Origin: Hippophae tibetana
Taxonomy: Eukaryota > Streptophyta > Magnoliopsida > Rosales > Elaeagnaceae
Assembly (NCBI GenBank): GCA_037013495.1
Contig: CM072801.1
Location: 106,275,816 to 106,339,815 of the forward strand
Direction of reading: 5' to 3'
DNA length: 64,000 bases
Below, piece after piece: positions 38,201 through 51,928 of this stretch; the stretch's first letter is position 1; the number at the start of each line of letters is the position of its first letter. The notes under the pieces were generated by a model. It made no database searches. It was not told where the DNA came from and saw only the letters and a list, made by a program, of their open reading frames with translations. The translations under genes and the position numbers were made by a program.

Positions 38201-39709
38201 AGCGATGGAATTTGGGTTCTAAAAAGTGGACTACTGAACTATTTTTTACTTTATATTGTTGCAAATTGAAATGAGTTTAGATTTGATATTTTATAATGGT
38301 CGTTTTGATTTATGACTTAAAAGTTATAACAGTTTATAGTTGGAACCTCAATACATAAATTCTTTTTTTTAAATTACGAACTCCAAAAACTTTGTTGTTT
38401 TTTTATTCAGGATCAAAGACTGGTTGAACGCCGAAAACAAAGAAAAGGAAAATGATACAGTGAATTAAAAGAAAAGTACGAAATGAAATGCAAATAAGAA
38501 AATAATGACAACAAAATGTAAAGAAAACAAAAGACTTGTAGAAATATTTGTTTCTTTAATTGTGATTTAGACCAAAAGAATGCAAAAAAAAATGGAAACC
38601 TTTAGTAAATCTAATACATTAAGATAGATATTCTATTTTGCGTAACCAAGGCTTCGATACCTAATGATACGGATCTTTTATACGGACCATTTTGGAAACC
38701 ATGAACTCAAAGGAATGAGAAAGATTGAATTGCTAAGAATATGGTTAATATAATCAAATTTGAACAATTAAGAACACGTTTAGAAAACCACGCAAAAATG
38801 TGAGACCAAACTATTAGACTTCGGAAAGTAGTGTAAGCGATGGAATTTGGGTTCTAAAAAGTGGACAAATGAACTATTTTTTACTTTATATTTTTGCAAA
38901 TTGAAATGAGTTTAGATTTGATATTTTATAATAGTCGTTTTGATGTATGACTTAAAAGTTATAAAAGTTTAAAGTTGGAACCTCAATAAATAATTTCTTT
39001 TTTTTAAATAACGAACTAAAGAAATTTTGTTGTTTTTTATTCAGGAGAAAAGATAGGTTGAACACCGAAAACAAAGAACATGAAAATGATACAGTGAATT
39101 AAAAGAAAAGTACGAAATGAAATGCAAATAAGAAAATAATGACAACAAAATCTAAAGAAAACCAAAGACTTGTAGAAATATTTGTTTCTTAAATTTTGAT
39201 TTGGACCAAAAGAATGCAAAAGACAATAAAATGGAAACCTTTAGTAAATCTAATATATTAAGATAGATATTCTATTTTGGGCAACGAAGGATTCGATACC
39301 AAATGATACGGATCTTTTGTGGGGACCATTTTGGAAACCATGCACTCAAAGGAATGAGAAAGATTGAATTGCTAAGAACATGGTTAATAAAATCAAATTT
39401 GAACAATTAAGAACACGTTTAGAAAACCACGCAAAAATGTGAGACCAAACTATTAGAGTCGGAAAGTAGTGTAAGCGATGGAATTAGGGTTCTATAAAGT
39501 GGACAACTGAACTATTTTTTACTTTATATTGTTGCAAATTGAAATGAGTTTAGATTTGATATTTTATAATGGTCGTTTTGATGTATGACTTAAAAGTTAT
39601 AACAGTTTATAGTTGCAACCTCAATACATAATTTCTTTTTTTTAAATTACGAACTCCAGAAATTTTGTTGGTTTTTATTCTGGATCAAAGATTGGTTGAA
39701 CGCCGAAAA
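35228..39709 (+). repeat. Domain B higher-order unit 4, degenerate (m56-m62)
   Basis: Starts 35228, 35865, 36505, 37143, 37798, 38438, 39072. m56 shares CAAATTAGAAAATAATG with m47. m57 matches the R type (AACGCAAAGG, GCACATGG), m58 the S type (AATGGTGATTT, CCATATGATACGG), m59 the long T type, m61 m40/m52 and m62 m41/m53. The Q-type long unit expected after m56 is missing. m57-m59 also align with m31-m33 at about 16.67 kb. m59 has CTAGAAAATTATGAC in place of the usual ATAAGAAAATTATGAC. Confidence 0.65.
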
Positions 39710-41002
39710 CAAAGAACAGGAAAATGATACAGTGAATTAAAAGAGAAGTACGAAATTAAATGCAAATAAGAAAATAATGACAACAAAATCTAAAGAAAAC
39801 AAAAGACTTGTAGACATATTTGTTTCTTTAATTGTGATTTGGACCAAAAGAATGCAAAAAACAATAAAATGGAAACGTTTAGTAAATCTAATATATTAAG
39901 ATAGATATTCTATTTTGGGCAACCAAGGCTTCGATACCAAATGGTATGGATATTTTATGCGGACCATTTTGGAAACCATGCCCTCAAAGAAATGAGAAAG
40001 ATTGAATTGCTAAGAACATGGTTAATATAAACAAATTTGAACAATTAAGAACACGATTAGAAAACCACGCAAAAATGTGAGACCAAACTATTAGACTTCG
40101 AAAAGTAGTGTAAGCGATGAAATTTGGGTTCTAAAAAGTGGACAACTGAACTATTTTTTACTTTATGTTTTTGCAGAGTGAAATGAGTTTAGATTTGATA
40201 TTTTATAATAGTCATTTTGATATATGACTTAAAAGTTATAATAGTTTAAAGTTGGAACCTCAATACATAATTTCTTTTTTTTAAATTACGAACTCCAGAA
40301 ATTCTGTTGTTTTTTATTCAGGATCAAAGATTGCTTGAACGCCGAAAACAAAGAACAGGAAAATGATACAGTGAATTAAAAGGAAAGTACGAAATGAAAT
40401 GCAAATAAGAAAATTATGACAACAAAATCAAAAGAAAACAAAAGACTTGTAGAAATATTTGTTTCTTTAATTGTGATTTGGACCAAAAGAATGCAAAAAA
40501 CAATAAAATGGAATCGTTTAGTAAATCTAAAATTCAAAAAATAGATATATTAAGAGAGATATACTATTTTGGGCAACAAAGGCTACGATACCAAATGATA
40601 TGGATCTTTTATGCGGACCATTTTGGAAACCATGAACTCAAAGGAATGAGAAAGATTGAATTGCTAAGAACATGGTTAATATAATCAAATTTGAACAATT
40701 AAGAACACAATTAGAAAACCACGCAAAAATGTGAGACCAAACTATTACACTTCGGAAAGTAGTGTAAGCGATGGAATTTGGGTTCTAAAAAGTGGACAAC
40801 TAAACTATTTTTTAATTTATGTTTTTGCAAATTGAAATGAGTTTAGATTTGATATTTTATAATAGTCGTTTTGATGTATGACTTAAAAGTTATAACAATT
40901 TAAAGTTGAATCCTCAATAAATAATTTCTTTTTTTTAAATTACGAACTCCAGAAATTTTGTTGTTTTTTATTCAGGAGCAAAGATAGGTTGAACACAGAA
41001 AA

Positions 41003-44000
41003 CAAAGAACATGAAAATGATACAGTGAATTAAAAGAAAAGTACGAAATGAAAAGCAAATAACAGAATTTTGATAACAAAATCAAAAGAAAACATAAGAC
41101 GTGTAGAAATATTTATTTCTTTAATTGTGATTTGGACCAAAAGAATGCAAAAAACAATAAAGTGGAAACGTTTAGTAAATCTAAAATTCAAAAAATAGAT
41201 ATATTAAGAGAGATATACTATTTTTGGCAACCAAGGCTACGATACCAAATGAAACGGATATTTTATGCGGACCATTTTGGAAACCATGAACTTAAAGGAA
41301 TGAGAAAGATTGAATTGCTAAGAACATGGTTAATATAATCAAATTTGCACAATTAAGAACATGATTACAAAACCACGCAAAAATGTGAGACCAAACTATT
41401 AGACTTCGAAAAGTAGTGTAAGCGATGAAATTTGGGTTCTAAAAAGTGGACAACTGAACTATTTTTTACTTTATGTTTTTGCAAAGTGAAATGAGTTTAG
41501 ATTTGATATTTTATAATAGTCATTTTGATATATGACTTAAAAGTTATAATAGTTTGAAGTTGGAATCTCAATACATAATTTCTTTTTTTTAAATTACGAA
41601 CTCCAAAAATTTTGTTGTTTTTTATTCAGGATCAAAGATTGGTTGAACACCGAAAACAAAGAACATGAAAATGATACAGTGAATTAAAAGAAAAGTACGA
41701 AATGAAATGCAAATAAGAAAATAATGACAACAAAATCTAAAGAAAACAAAAGACTTGTAGAAATATTTGTTTCTTTAATTGTGATTTGGACCAAAAGAAT
41801 GCAAAAAACAATAATATGGAAACCTTTAGTAAATGTAATACATTAAGATAGATATTCTATTTTGGTTAACCAAGGCTTCGATACCAAATGATACAGATCT
41901 TTTAGACGGACCATTTTGGAAACATGAACGCAAAGGAATGAGAAACATTGAATTCCTAAGAACATGGTTAATATAATCAAATTTGAACAATTAAGAACAC
42001 GTTTAGAAAACCACGCAAAAATGTGAGACCAAACTATTAGAGTCGGAAAGTAGTGTAAGCGATGGAATTTGGGTTCTAAAAAGTGGACAACTGAACTATT
42101 TTTTACTTTATATTGTTGCAAATTGAAATGAGTTTAGATTTGATATTTTATAATGGTCTTTTGATGTATGACTTAAAAGTTATAACAGTTTATAGTTGGA
42201 ACCTCAATACATAATTTCTTTTTTTTAAATTACGAACTCCAGAAACTTTGTTGTTTTTTATACAGGATCAAAGATTGGTTGAACACCGAAAATAAAGAAT
42301 AGGAAAATGATACAGTGAATTAAAAGAAAAGAACGAAATGAAATGCAAATAAGAAAATAATGACAACAAAATCTAAAGAAAACCAAAGACTTGTAGAAAT
42401 ATTTGTTTCGTTAATTGTGATTTGGACCAAAAGAATGCAAAAAACAATAAAATGGAAACCTTTAGTAAATCTAATATATTAAGATAGATATTCTATTTTG
42501 GGCAACCAAGGCTTCGATACCAAATGATATGGATATTTTATGCGGACCATTTTGGAAACCATGCACTCAAAGGAATGAGAAAGATTGAATTGCTAAGAAC
42601 ATGGTTAATATAATCAAATTTGAACAATTAAGAACACGATTAGAAAACCACGCAAAAATGTGAGACCAAACTATTAGACTTCGAAAAGTAGTGTAAGCGA
42701 TGAAATTTGGGTTCTAAAAAGTCGACAACTGAACTATTTTTTACTTTATGTTTTTGCAAAGTGAAATGAGTTTAGATTTGATATTTTATAATAGTCATTT
42801 TGATATATGACTTAAAAGTTATAATAGTTTAAAGTTGGAACCTCAATACATAATTTCTTTTTTTTAAATTACGAACTCCAGAAATTTTGTTGTTTTTTAT
42901 TCAGGAGCAAAGATAGGTTGAACACCGAAAACAAAGAACATGAAAATGATACAGTGAATTAAAAGAAAAGTACGAAATGAAAAGCAAATAAGAGAATTTT
43001 GATAACAAAATCAAAAGAAAACATAAGACGTGTAGAAATATTTATTTCTTTAATTGTGATTTGGACCAAAAGAATGCAAAAAACAATAAAGTGGAAACGT
43101 TTAGTAAATCTAAAATTCAAAAAATAGATATATTAGAGAGTTATACTATTTTTGGTACCCAAGGCTACGATACCAAATGAAACGGATATTTTATGCGGAC
43201 CATTTTGGAAACCATGAACTTAAAGGAATGAGAAAGATTGAATTGCTAAGAACATGGTTAATATAATCAAATTTGCACAATTAAGAACATGATTACAAAA
43301 CCACGCAAAAATGTGAGACCAAACTATTAGACTTCGAAAAGTAGTGTAAGCGATGAAATTTGGGTTCTAAAAAGTGGACAACTGAACTATTTTTTACTTT
43401 ATGTTTTTGCAAAGTGAAATGAGTTTAGATTTAATATTTTATAATAGTCATTTTGATATATGACTTAAAAGTTATAATAGTTTGAAGTTGGAATCTCAAT
43501 ACATAATTTTTTTTTTAAATTACGAACTCCAAAAATTTTGTTGTTTTTTATTCAGGATCAAAGATTGGTTGAACACCGAAAACAAAGAACATGAAAATGA
43601 TACAGTGAATTAAAAGAAAAGTACGAAATGAAATGCAAATAAGAAAATAATGACAACAAAATCTAAAGAAAACAAAAGACTTGTAGAAATATTTGTTTCT
43701 TTAATTGTGATTTGGACCAAAAGAATGCAAAAAACAATAATATGGAAACCTTTAGTAAATGTAATACATTAAGATAGATATTCTATTTTGGTTAACCAAG
43801 GCTTCGATAACAAATGATACAGATCTTTTATACGGACCATTTTGGAAACATGAACGTAAAGGAATGAGAAACATTGAATTCCTAAGAACATGGTTAATAT
43901 AATCAAATTTGAACAATTAAGAACACGTTTAGAAAACCACGCAAAAATGTGAGACCAAACTATTAGAGTCGGAAAGTAGTGTAAGCGATGAAATTTGGGT

Positions 44001-46149
44001 TCTAAAAAGTGGACAACTGAATTATTTTTTACTTTATATTGTTGCAAATTGAAATGAGTTTAGATTTGATATTTTATAATGGTCTTTTGATGTATGACTT
44101 AAAAGTTATAACAGTTTATAGTTGGAACCTCAATACATAATTTCTTTTTTTTAAATTACGAACTCCAGAAACTTTGTTGTTTTTTATACAGGATCAAAGA
44201 TTGGTTGAACACCGAAAATAAAGAACAGGAAAATGATACAGTGAATTAAAAGAAAAGTACGAAATGAAATGCAAATAAGAAAATAATGACAACAAAATCT
44301 AAAGAAAACCAAAGACTTGTAGAAATATTTGTTTCGTTAATTGTGATTTGGACCAAAAGAATGCAAAAAACAATAAAATGGAAACCTTTAGTAAATCTAA
44401 TATATTAAGATAGATATTCTATTTTGGGCAACCAAGGCTTCGATACCAAATGATATGGATATTTTATGCGGACCATTTTGGAAACCATGCATTCAAAGGA
44501 ATGAGAAAGATTGAATTGCTAAGAACATGGTAAATATAATCAAATTTGAACAATTAAGAACACGATTAGAAAACCACGCAAAAATGTGAGACCAAACTAT
44601 TAGACTTCGAAAAGTAGTGTAAGCGATGAAATTTGGGTTCTAAAAAGTCGACAACTGAACTATTTTTTACTTTATGTTTTTGCAAAGTGAAATGAGTTTA
44701 GATTTGATATTTTATAATAGTCATTTTGATATATGACTTAAAAGTTATAATAGTTTAAAGTTGGAACCTCAATACATAATTTCTTTTTTTTAAATTACGA
44801 ACTCTAGAAATTTTGTTGTTTTTTATTCAGGAGCAAAGATAGGTTGAACACCGAAAACAAAGAACATGAAAATGATACAGTGAATTAAAAGAAAAGTACG
44901 AAATGAAAAGCAAATAAGAGAATTTTGATAACAAAATCAAAAGAAAACATAAGACGTGTAGAAATATTTATTTCTTTAATTGTGATTTGGACCAAAAGAA
45001 TGCAAAAAACAATAAAGTGGAAACGTTTAGTAAATCTAAAATTCAAAAAATAGATATATTAGAGAGTTATACTATTTTTGGTACCCAAGGCTACGATACC
45101 AAATGAAACGGATATTTTATGCGGACCATTTTGGAAACCATGAACTTAAAGGAATGAGAAAGATTGAATTGCTAAGAACATGGTTAATATAATCAAATTT
45201 GCACAATTAAGAACATGATTACAAAACCACGCAAAAATGTGAGACCAAACTATTAGACTTCAAAAAGTAGTGTAAGCGATGAAATTTGGGTTCTAAAAAG
45301 TGGACAACTGAACTATTTTTTACTTTATGTTTTTGCAAAGTGAAATGAGTTTAGATTTGATATTTTATAATAGTCATTTTGATATATGACTTAAAAGTTA
45401 TAATAGTTTGAAGTTGGAATCTCAATACATAATTTCTTTTTTTTAAATTACGAACTCCAAAAATTTTGTTGTTTTTTATTCAGGATCAAAGATTGGTTGA
45501 ACACCGAAAACAAAGAACATGAAAATGATACAGTGAATTAAAAGAAAAGTACGAAATGAAATGCAAATAAGAAAATAATGACAACAAAATCTAAAGAAAA
45601 CAAAAGACTTGTAGAAATATTTGTTTCTTTAATTGTGATTTGGACCAAAAGAATGCAAAAAACAATAATATGGAAACCTTTAGTAAATCTAATACATTAA
45701 GATAGATATTCTACTTTGGTTAACCAAGGCTTCGATACCAAATGATACATTTCTTTTATACGGACCATTTTGGAAACCATGAACGCAAAGGAATGAGAAA
45801 CATTGAATTCCTAAGAACATGGTTAATATAATCAAATTTGAACAATTAAGAACACGTTTAGAAAACCACGCAAAAATGTGAGACCAAACTATTAGAGTCG
45901 GAAAGTAGTGTAAGCGATGGAATTTGGGTTCTAAAAAGTGGACAACTGAACTATTTTTTACATTATATTGTTGCAAATTGAAATGAGTTTAGATTTGATA
46001 TTTTATAATGGTCGTTTTGATGTATGAGTTAAAAGTTATAACAGTTTGTAGTTGGAACCTCATTACATAATTTCTTTTTTTTTAAATTACGAACTCCAGA
46101 AACTTTGTTGTTTTTTATTTAGGATCAAAGATTGGTTGAACGCCGAAAA
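41003..46149 (+). repeat. 1926-bp trimer repeated across m65-m72
   Basis: Order long-short-short: m65-m67, m68-m70, then m71-m72. Offsets are 1926-1929 bp. Shared marks are GTGTAGAAATATTTATTTC and AAGAACATGATTACAAAACC in the long unit; GAAACATGAACG and the GAATTC in CATTGAATTCCTAAG in the second unit; and the GTCGAC in AAAAAGTCGACAACTG in the third unit (m67 and m70 only). m68 and m71 share ATATTAGAGAGTTATAC and TTGGTACCCAAGG, which m65 lacks, so the last copies are the closest pair. Confidence 0.85.
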
Positions 46150-46803
46150 CAAAGAACAGGAAAAGGATACAGGGTATTAAAAGAAAAGTACGAAATGAAT
46201 TGCAAATAAGAAAATTATGATAATAAAATCAAAAGAAAACAAAAGACGTGTAGAAATATTTATTTCTTTAATTGTGATTTGGACCAGAAGAATGCAAAAA
46301 ACAATAAAATGGAAACGTTTAGTAAATCTAAAATTCAAAAAATAGATATATTAAGAGAGATATACTATTTTTGGCAACCAAGGCTACGATACCAAATGAT
46401 ACTGATATTTTATGCGGACCATTTTGGAAACCATGAACTCAAAGGAATGAGAAAGATTGAATTGCTAAGAACATGGTTAATATAGTCAAATTTGAACAAT
46501 TAAGAACACGATTACAAAACCACGCAAAAATGTGAGACCAAACTATTAGACTTCGAAAAGTAGTGTAAGCGATGAAATTTGGGTTCTAAAAAGTGGAAAA
46601 CTGAACTATTTTTTACTTTATGTTTTTGCAAAGTGAAATGAGTTTAGATTTGATATTTTATAATAGTCATTTTGATATATGACTTAAAAGTTATAATAGT
46701 TTAAAGTTGGAACCTCAATACATAATTTCTATTTTTTAAATTACGAACTCCAGAAATTTTGTTGTTTTTTATTCAGGATCAAAGATTGCTTGAACGCCGA
46801 AAA

Positions 46804-47456
46804 CAAAGAACAGAAAATGATACAGTGAATTAAAAGGAAAGTACGAAATGAAATGCAAATAAGAAAATTATGACAACAAAATCAAAAGAAAACAAAAGAC
46901 TTGTAGAAATATTTGTTTCTTTAATTGTGATTTGGACCAAAAGAATGCAAAAAACAATAAAATGGAATCGTTTAGTAAATCTAAAATTCAAAAAATAGAT
47001 ATATTAAGAGAGATATACTATTTTGGGCAACAAAGGCTACGATACCAAATGAAACGGATATTTTATGCGGACCATTTTGGAAACCATGAACTCAAAGGAA
47101 TGAGAAAGATTGAATTGCTAAGAATATGGTTAATATAATCAAATTTGAACAATTAAGAAAACGTTTAGAAAACCACGCAAAAATGTGAGACCAAACTATT
47201 AGACTTCGGAAAGTAGTGTAAGCGATGGAATTTGGGTTCAAAAAAGTGGACAACTGAACTATTTTTTACTTTATGTTTTTGCAAAGTGAAATGAGTTTAG
47301 ATTTGATATTTTATAATAGTCATTTTGATATATGACTTAAAAGTTATAATTGTTTGAAGTTGGAATCTCAATACATAATTTCTTTTTTTTAAATTACGAA
47401 CTCCAAAAATTTTGTTGTTTTTTATTCAGGATCAAAGATTAGTTGAACACCGAAAA
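46804..47456 (+). repeat. Chimeric long monomer m74
   Basis: The 5' half carries m64 marks (AAAAGGAAAGTACG, AATGGAATCGTTTAG, GGGCAACAAAGGC) and follows a 3' end like that of m63 (GATTGCTTGAACGCCG). By the middle it reads CAAATGAAACGGATATT like m65/m68/m71, and its 3' half is delta. This is what an unequal exchange between the two adjacent long units m64 and m65 would produce. Confidence 0.7.
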
Positions 47457-49365
47457 CAAAGAACATGAAAATGATACAGTAAATTAAAAGAAAAGTACGA
47501 AATAAAATACAAATAAGAAAATAATGACAACAAAATCTAAACAAAACAAAAGACTTGTAGAAATATTTGTTTCTTTAATTGTGATTTGGACAAAAAGAAT
47601 GCAAAAAACAATAATGTGGAAACCTTTAGTAAATCTAATACATTAAGATAGATATTCTATTTTGGTTAACCAAGGCTTCGTTACCAAATGATACAGATCT
47701 TTTATACGGACCATTTTGGAAACATGAACGCAAAGGAATGAGAAACATTGAATTCCTAAGAACATGGTTAATATAATCAAATTTGAACAATTAAGAACAC
47801 GTTTAGAAAACCACGCAAAAATGTGAGACCAAACTATTAGAGTCGGAAAGTAGTGTAAGCGATGGAATTTGGGTTCTAAAAAGTGGACAACAGAACTATT
47901 TTTTACTTTATATTGTTGCAAATTGAAATGAGTTTAGATTTGATATTTTATAATGGTCGTTTTGATGTATGACTTAAAAGTTATAACAGTTTATAGTTGG
48001 AACCTCATTACATAATTTCTTTTTTTTTAAATTACGAACTCCAGAAACTTTGTTGTTTTTTATTCAGGATCAAAGATTGGTTGAACGACGAAAACAAAGA
48101 ACAGGAAAATGATACAGGGAATTAAAAGAAAAGTACGAAATGAAATGCAAATAAGAAAATAATGACAACAAAATCTAAAGAAAACCAAAGACTTGTAGAA
48201 ATATTTGTTTCTTTAATTGTGATTTAGACCAAAAGAATGCAAAAAAAAAATGGAAACCTTTAGTAAATCTAATACATTAAGATAGATATTCTATTTTGCG
48301 TAACCAAGGCTTCGATACCTAATGATACGGATCTTTTATACGGACCATTTTGGAAACCATGAACTCAAAGGAATGAGAAAGATTGAATTGCTAAGAATAT
48401 GGTTAATATAATCAAATTTCAACAATTAAGAACACGTTTAGAAAACGACGCAAAAATGTGAGACCAAACTATTAGACTTCGGAAAGTAGTGTAAGCGATG
48501 GAATTTGGGTTCTAAAAAGTGGACAACTGAACTATTTTTTACTTTATGTTTTTGGCAATTGAAATGAGTTTAGATTTGATATTTTATAATAGTCGTTTTG
48601 ATGTATAACTTAAAAGTTATAACAGTTTAAAGTTGGAACCTCAATAAATAATTTCTTTTTTTTAAATTACGAACTCCAGAAATTTTGTTGTTTTTTATTC
48701 ACGAGCAAAGATAGGTTGAACACCGAAAACAAAGAACATGAAAATGATACAGTGAATTAAAAGAAAAGTACGAAATGAAATGCAAATAAGAAAATAATGA
48801 CAACAAAATCTAAATAAAACCAAAGACTTGTAGAAATATTTGTTTCGTTAATTGTGATTTTGACAAAAATAATGCAAAAAAAATAAAATGGAAACCTTTA
48901 GTAAATCTAATACATTAAGATAGATATTCTATTTTGGGCAACCAAGGCTTCGATACCAAATGAGATGGATATTTTATGCGGACCATTTTGGAAACCATGC
49001 ACTCAAAGGAATGAGAAGGAATGAATTGCTAAGAACATGGTTAATATAATCAAATTTTAACAATTAAGAACACGATTAGAAAACCACGCAAAAATGTGAA
49101 ACCAAACTATTAGAGTCGGAAAGTAGTGTAAGCGATGGAATTTGGGTTCCAAAAAGTGGACAACTGAACTATTTTTTACTTTATATTGTTGCAAATTGAA
49201 ATGAGTTTAGATTTGATATTTTATATTGGTCGTTTTTTTGTATGACTTAAAAGTTATAACAGTTTATAGTGGAATCTCAATACATAATTTCTTTTTTTTA
49301 AATTACGAACTCCAGAAACTTTGTTGTTTTTTGTACAGGATCAAAGATTGGTTGAACGCCGAAAA

Positions 49366-51928
49366 CAAAGAACAGGAAAATGATACAGTGAATTAAAAGA
49401 AAAGTACGAAATGAAATGCAAATAAGAAAATAATGACAACAAATCTAAAAAAACCAAAGACTTGTAGAAATATTTGTTTCGTTAATTGTGATTTTGACAA
49501 AAATAATGCAAAAAAAATAAAATGGAAACCTTTAGTAAATCTAATACATTAAGATAGATATTCTATTTTGGGCAAGCAAGGCTTCGATACCAAATGATAC
49601 GGATATTTTGTGCGGACCATTTTGGAAACCATGCACTCAAAGGAATGAGAAAGATTGAATTTCTAAGAACGTGGTTAATATAATCAAATTTTAACAATTA
49701 AGAACACGATTAGAAAACCACGCAAAAATGTGAAACCAAACTATTAGAGTCGGAAAGTAGTGTAAGCGATGGAATTTGGGTTCTAAAAAGTGGACAACTG
49801 AACTATTTTTTACTTTATATTGTTGCAAATTGAAATGAGTTTAGATTTGATATTTTATAATGGTCGTTTTGATTTATGACTTAAAAGTTATAACAGTTTA
49901 TAGTTGGAACCTCAATACATAATTTCTTTTTTTTAAATTACGAACTCCAGAAACTTTGTTGTTTTTTATTCAGGATCAAAGATTGGTTGAACGCCGAAAA
50001 CAAAGAACAGGAAAATGATACAGTGAATTAAAAGAACAGTACGAAATGAAATGCAAATAAGAAAATAATGACAACAAAATCTAAAGAAAACCAAAGACTT
50101 GTAGAAATATTTGTTTCGTTAATTGTGATTTGGACCAAAAGAATGCAAAAAACAATAAAATGGAAACCTTTAGTAAATCTAATATATTAAGATAGATATT
50201 CTATTTTGGGCAACCAAGGCTTCGATACCAAATGATACGGATATTTTATGCGGACCATTTTGGAAACCATGCACTCAAAGGAATGAGAAAGATTGAATTG
50301 CTAAGAACATGGTTAATATAATCAAATGTGAACAATTAAGAACACGATTAGAAAACCACGCAAAAATGTGAGACCAAACTATTAGAGTCGGAAAGTAGTG
50401 TAAGCCATGGAATTTGGGTTCTAAAAAATGGAAAATTGATCTATTTTTTACTTTATGTTTTTGCAAATTGAAATGAGTTTAGATTTGATATTTTATAATA
50501 CTCGTTTTGATGTATGACTTAAAAGTTATAACAGTTTAAAGTTGGAACCTCAATTCATAATTTCTTTTTTTTAAATTACGAATTCCAGAAATTTTGTTGT
50601 TTTTTATTCAGGAGCAAAGATAGGTAGAACACCGAAAACAAAAAACATGAAAATGATATAGTGAATTAAAAGAAAAGTACGAAATGAAATGCAAATAAGA
50701 AAATAATGACAACAAACTCAAAAGAAAACAAAAGACTTGTAGAAATATTTGTTTCTTTAATTGTGATTTGGACCAAAAGAATGCAAAAAACAATAAAATG
50801 GAAACGTTTAGTAAATCTAAAATTCAAAAAATAGATAAATTAAGAGAGATATACTATTTTGGGCAACCAAGGCTTCGATACCAAATGATACGGATCTTTT
50901 ATGCGTACCATTTTGGAAACCATGCACTCAAAGGAATGAGAAAGATTGAATTGCTAAGAACATGGTTAATATAATCAAATTCGAACAATTAAGAACACAT
51001 TTAGAAAACCACGCAAAAATGTGAGACCAAACTATTAGAGTCGGGAAGTAGTGTAAGCGATGGAATTTGGGTTCTAAAAAGTGGACAACTGAACTATTTT
51101 TTACTTTATGTTTTTGCAAATTGAAATGAGTTTTGATTTGATATTTTATAATGGTAGTTTTGATGTATGACTTAAAATTTATAACAGTTTATAGTTGGAA
51201 CCTCATTACATAATTTCTTTTTTTAAAATTACGAACTCCAGAAAAATTGTTGTTTTTTATTCAGGATCAAAGATTGGTTGAACGCCGAAAACAAAGAACA
51301 GGAAAATGATACAGTGAATTAAAAGAAAAGTACGAAATGAAATACAAATAAGAAAATAATGACAACAAAATCTAAAGAAAACAAAAGAGTTGTAGAAATA
51401 TTTGTTTCTTTAATTGTGATTTAGACCAAAAGAATGCAAAAAAAAAAAATGGAAACCTTTAGTAAATGTAATACATTAAGATAGATATTCTATTTTGCGT
51501 AACCAAGGCTTCGATACCTAATGATACAGATCTTTTATACGGACCATTCTGGAAACCATGAACTCAAAGGAATGAGAAAGATTGAATTGCTAAGAATATG
51601 GTTAATATAATCAAATTTGAACAATTAACAACACGTTTAGAAAACGACGCAAAAATGTGAGACCAAACTATTAGACTTCGGAAAATAGTGTAAGCGATGA
51701 AATTTGTGTTCTAAAAAGTGGACAACTGAACTATTTTTTACTTTATGTTTTTGCAAATTAAAATGAGTTTAGATTTGATATTTTATAATAGTCGTTTTGA
51801 TGTATGACTTAAAAGTTATAACAGTTTAAAGTTGGAGCCTCAATAAATAATTTCTTTTTTTTAAATTACGAACTCCAGAAATTTTGTTGTTTTTTATTCA
51901 GGAGCAAAGATAGGTTGAACACCGAAAA
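49366..51928 (+). repeat. Domain D tetramer, copy 1 (m78-m81, 2563 bp)
   Basis: m79-m81 match m95-m97 at 10249-10250 bp with few differences. Marks are GTAAGCCATGG and AAAAAATGGAAAATTGA in m79; long insert, GCGTACC and GTCGGGAAGTAG in m80; GACCATTC, AACGACGCAAAAATG and ATTTGTGTTC in m81. m78 is a more distant version of m82/m88/m94. Confidence 0.8.

Larger units (their letters stand above)
39710..47456 (+). repeat. Domain C: delta-type monomers m63-m74
   Basis: Starts 39710, 40349, 41003, 41657, 42293, 42932, 43583, 44219, 44858, 45511, 46150, 46804. Seven or more of these units have a 3' half seen nowhere else in the window: GCAAAGTGAAATGAG with ATAATAGTCATTTTGATA, TATGACTTAAAAG and GTTATAATAGTTT (delta). 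Six of the twelve are long class, the highest density in the window, and two pairs of long units are adjacent (m64/m65 and m73/m74). No gene is seen. Confidence 0.8.
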
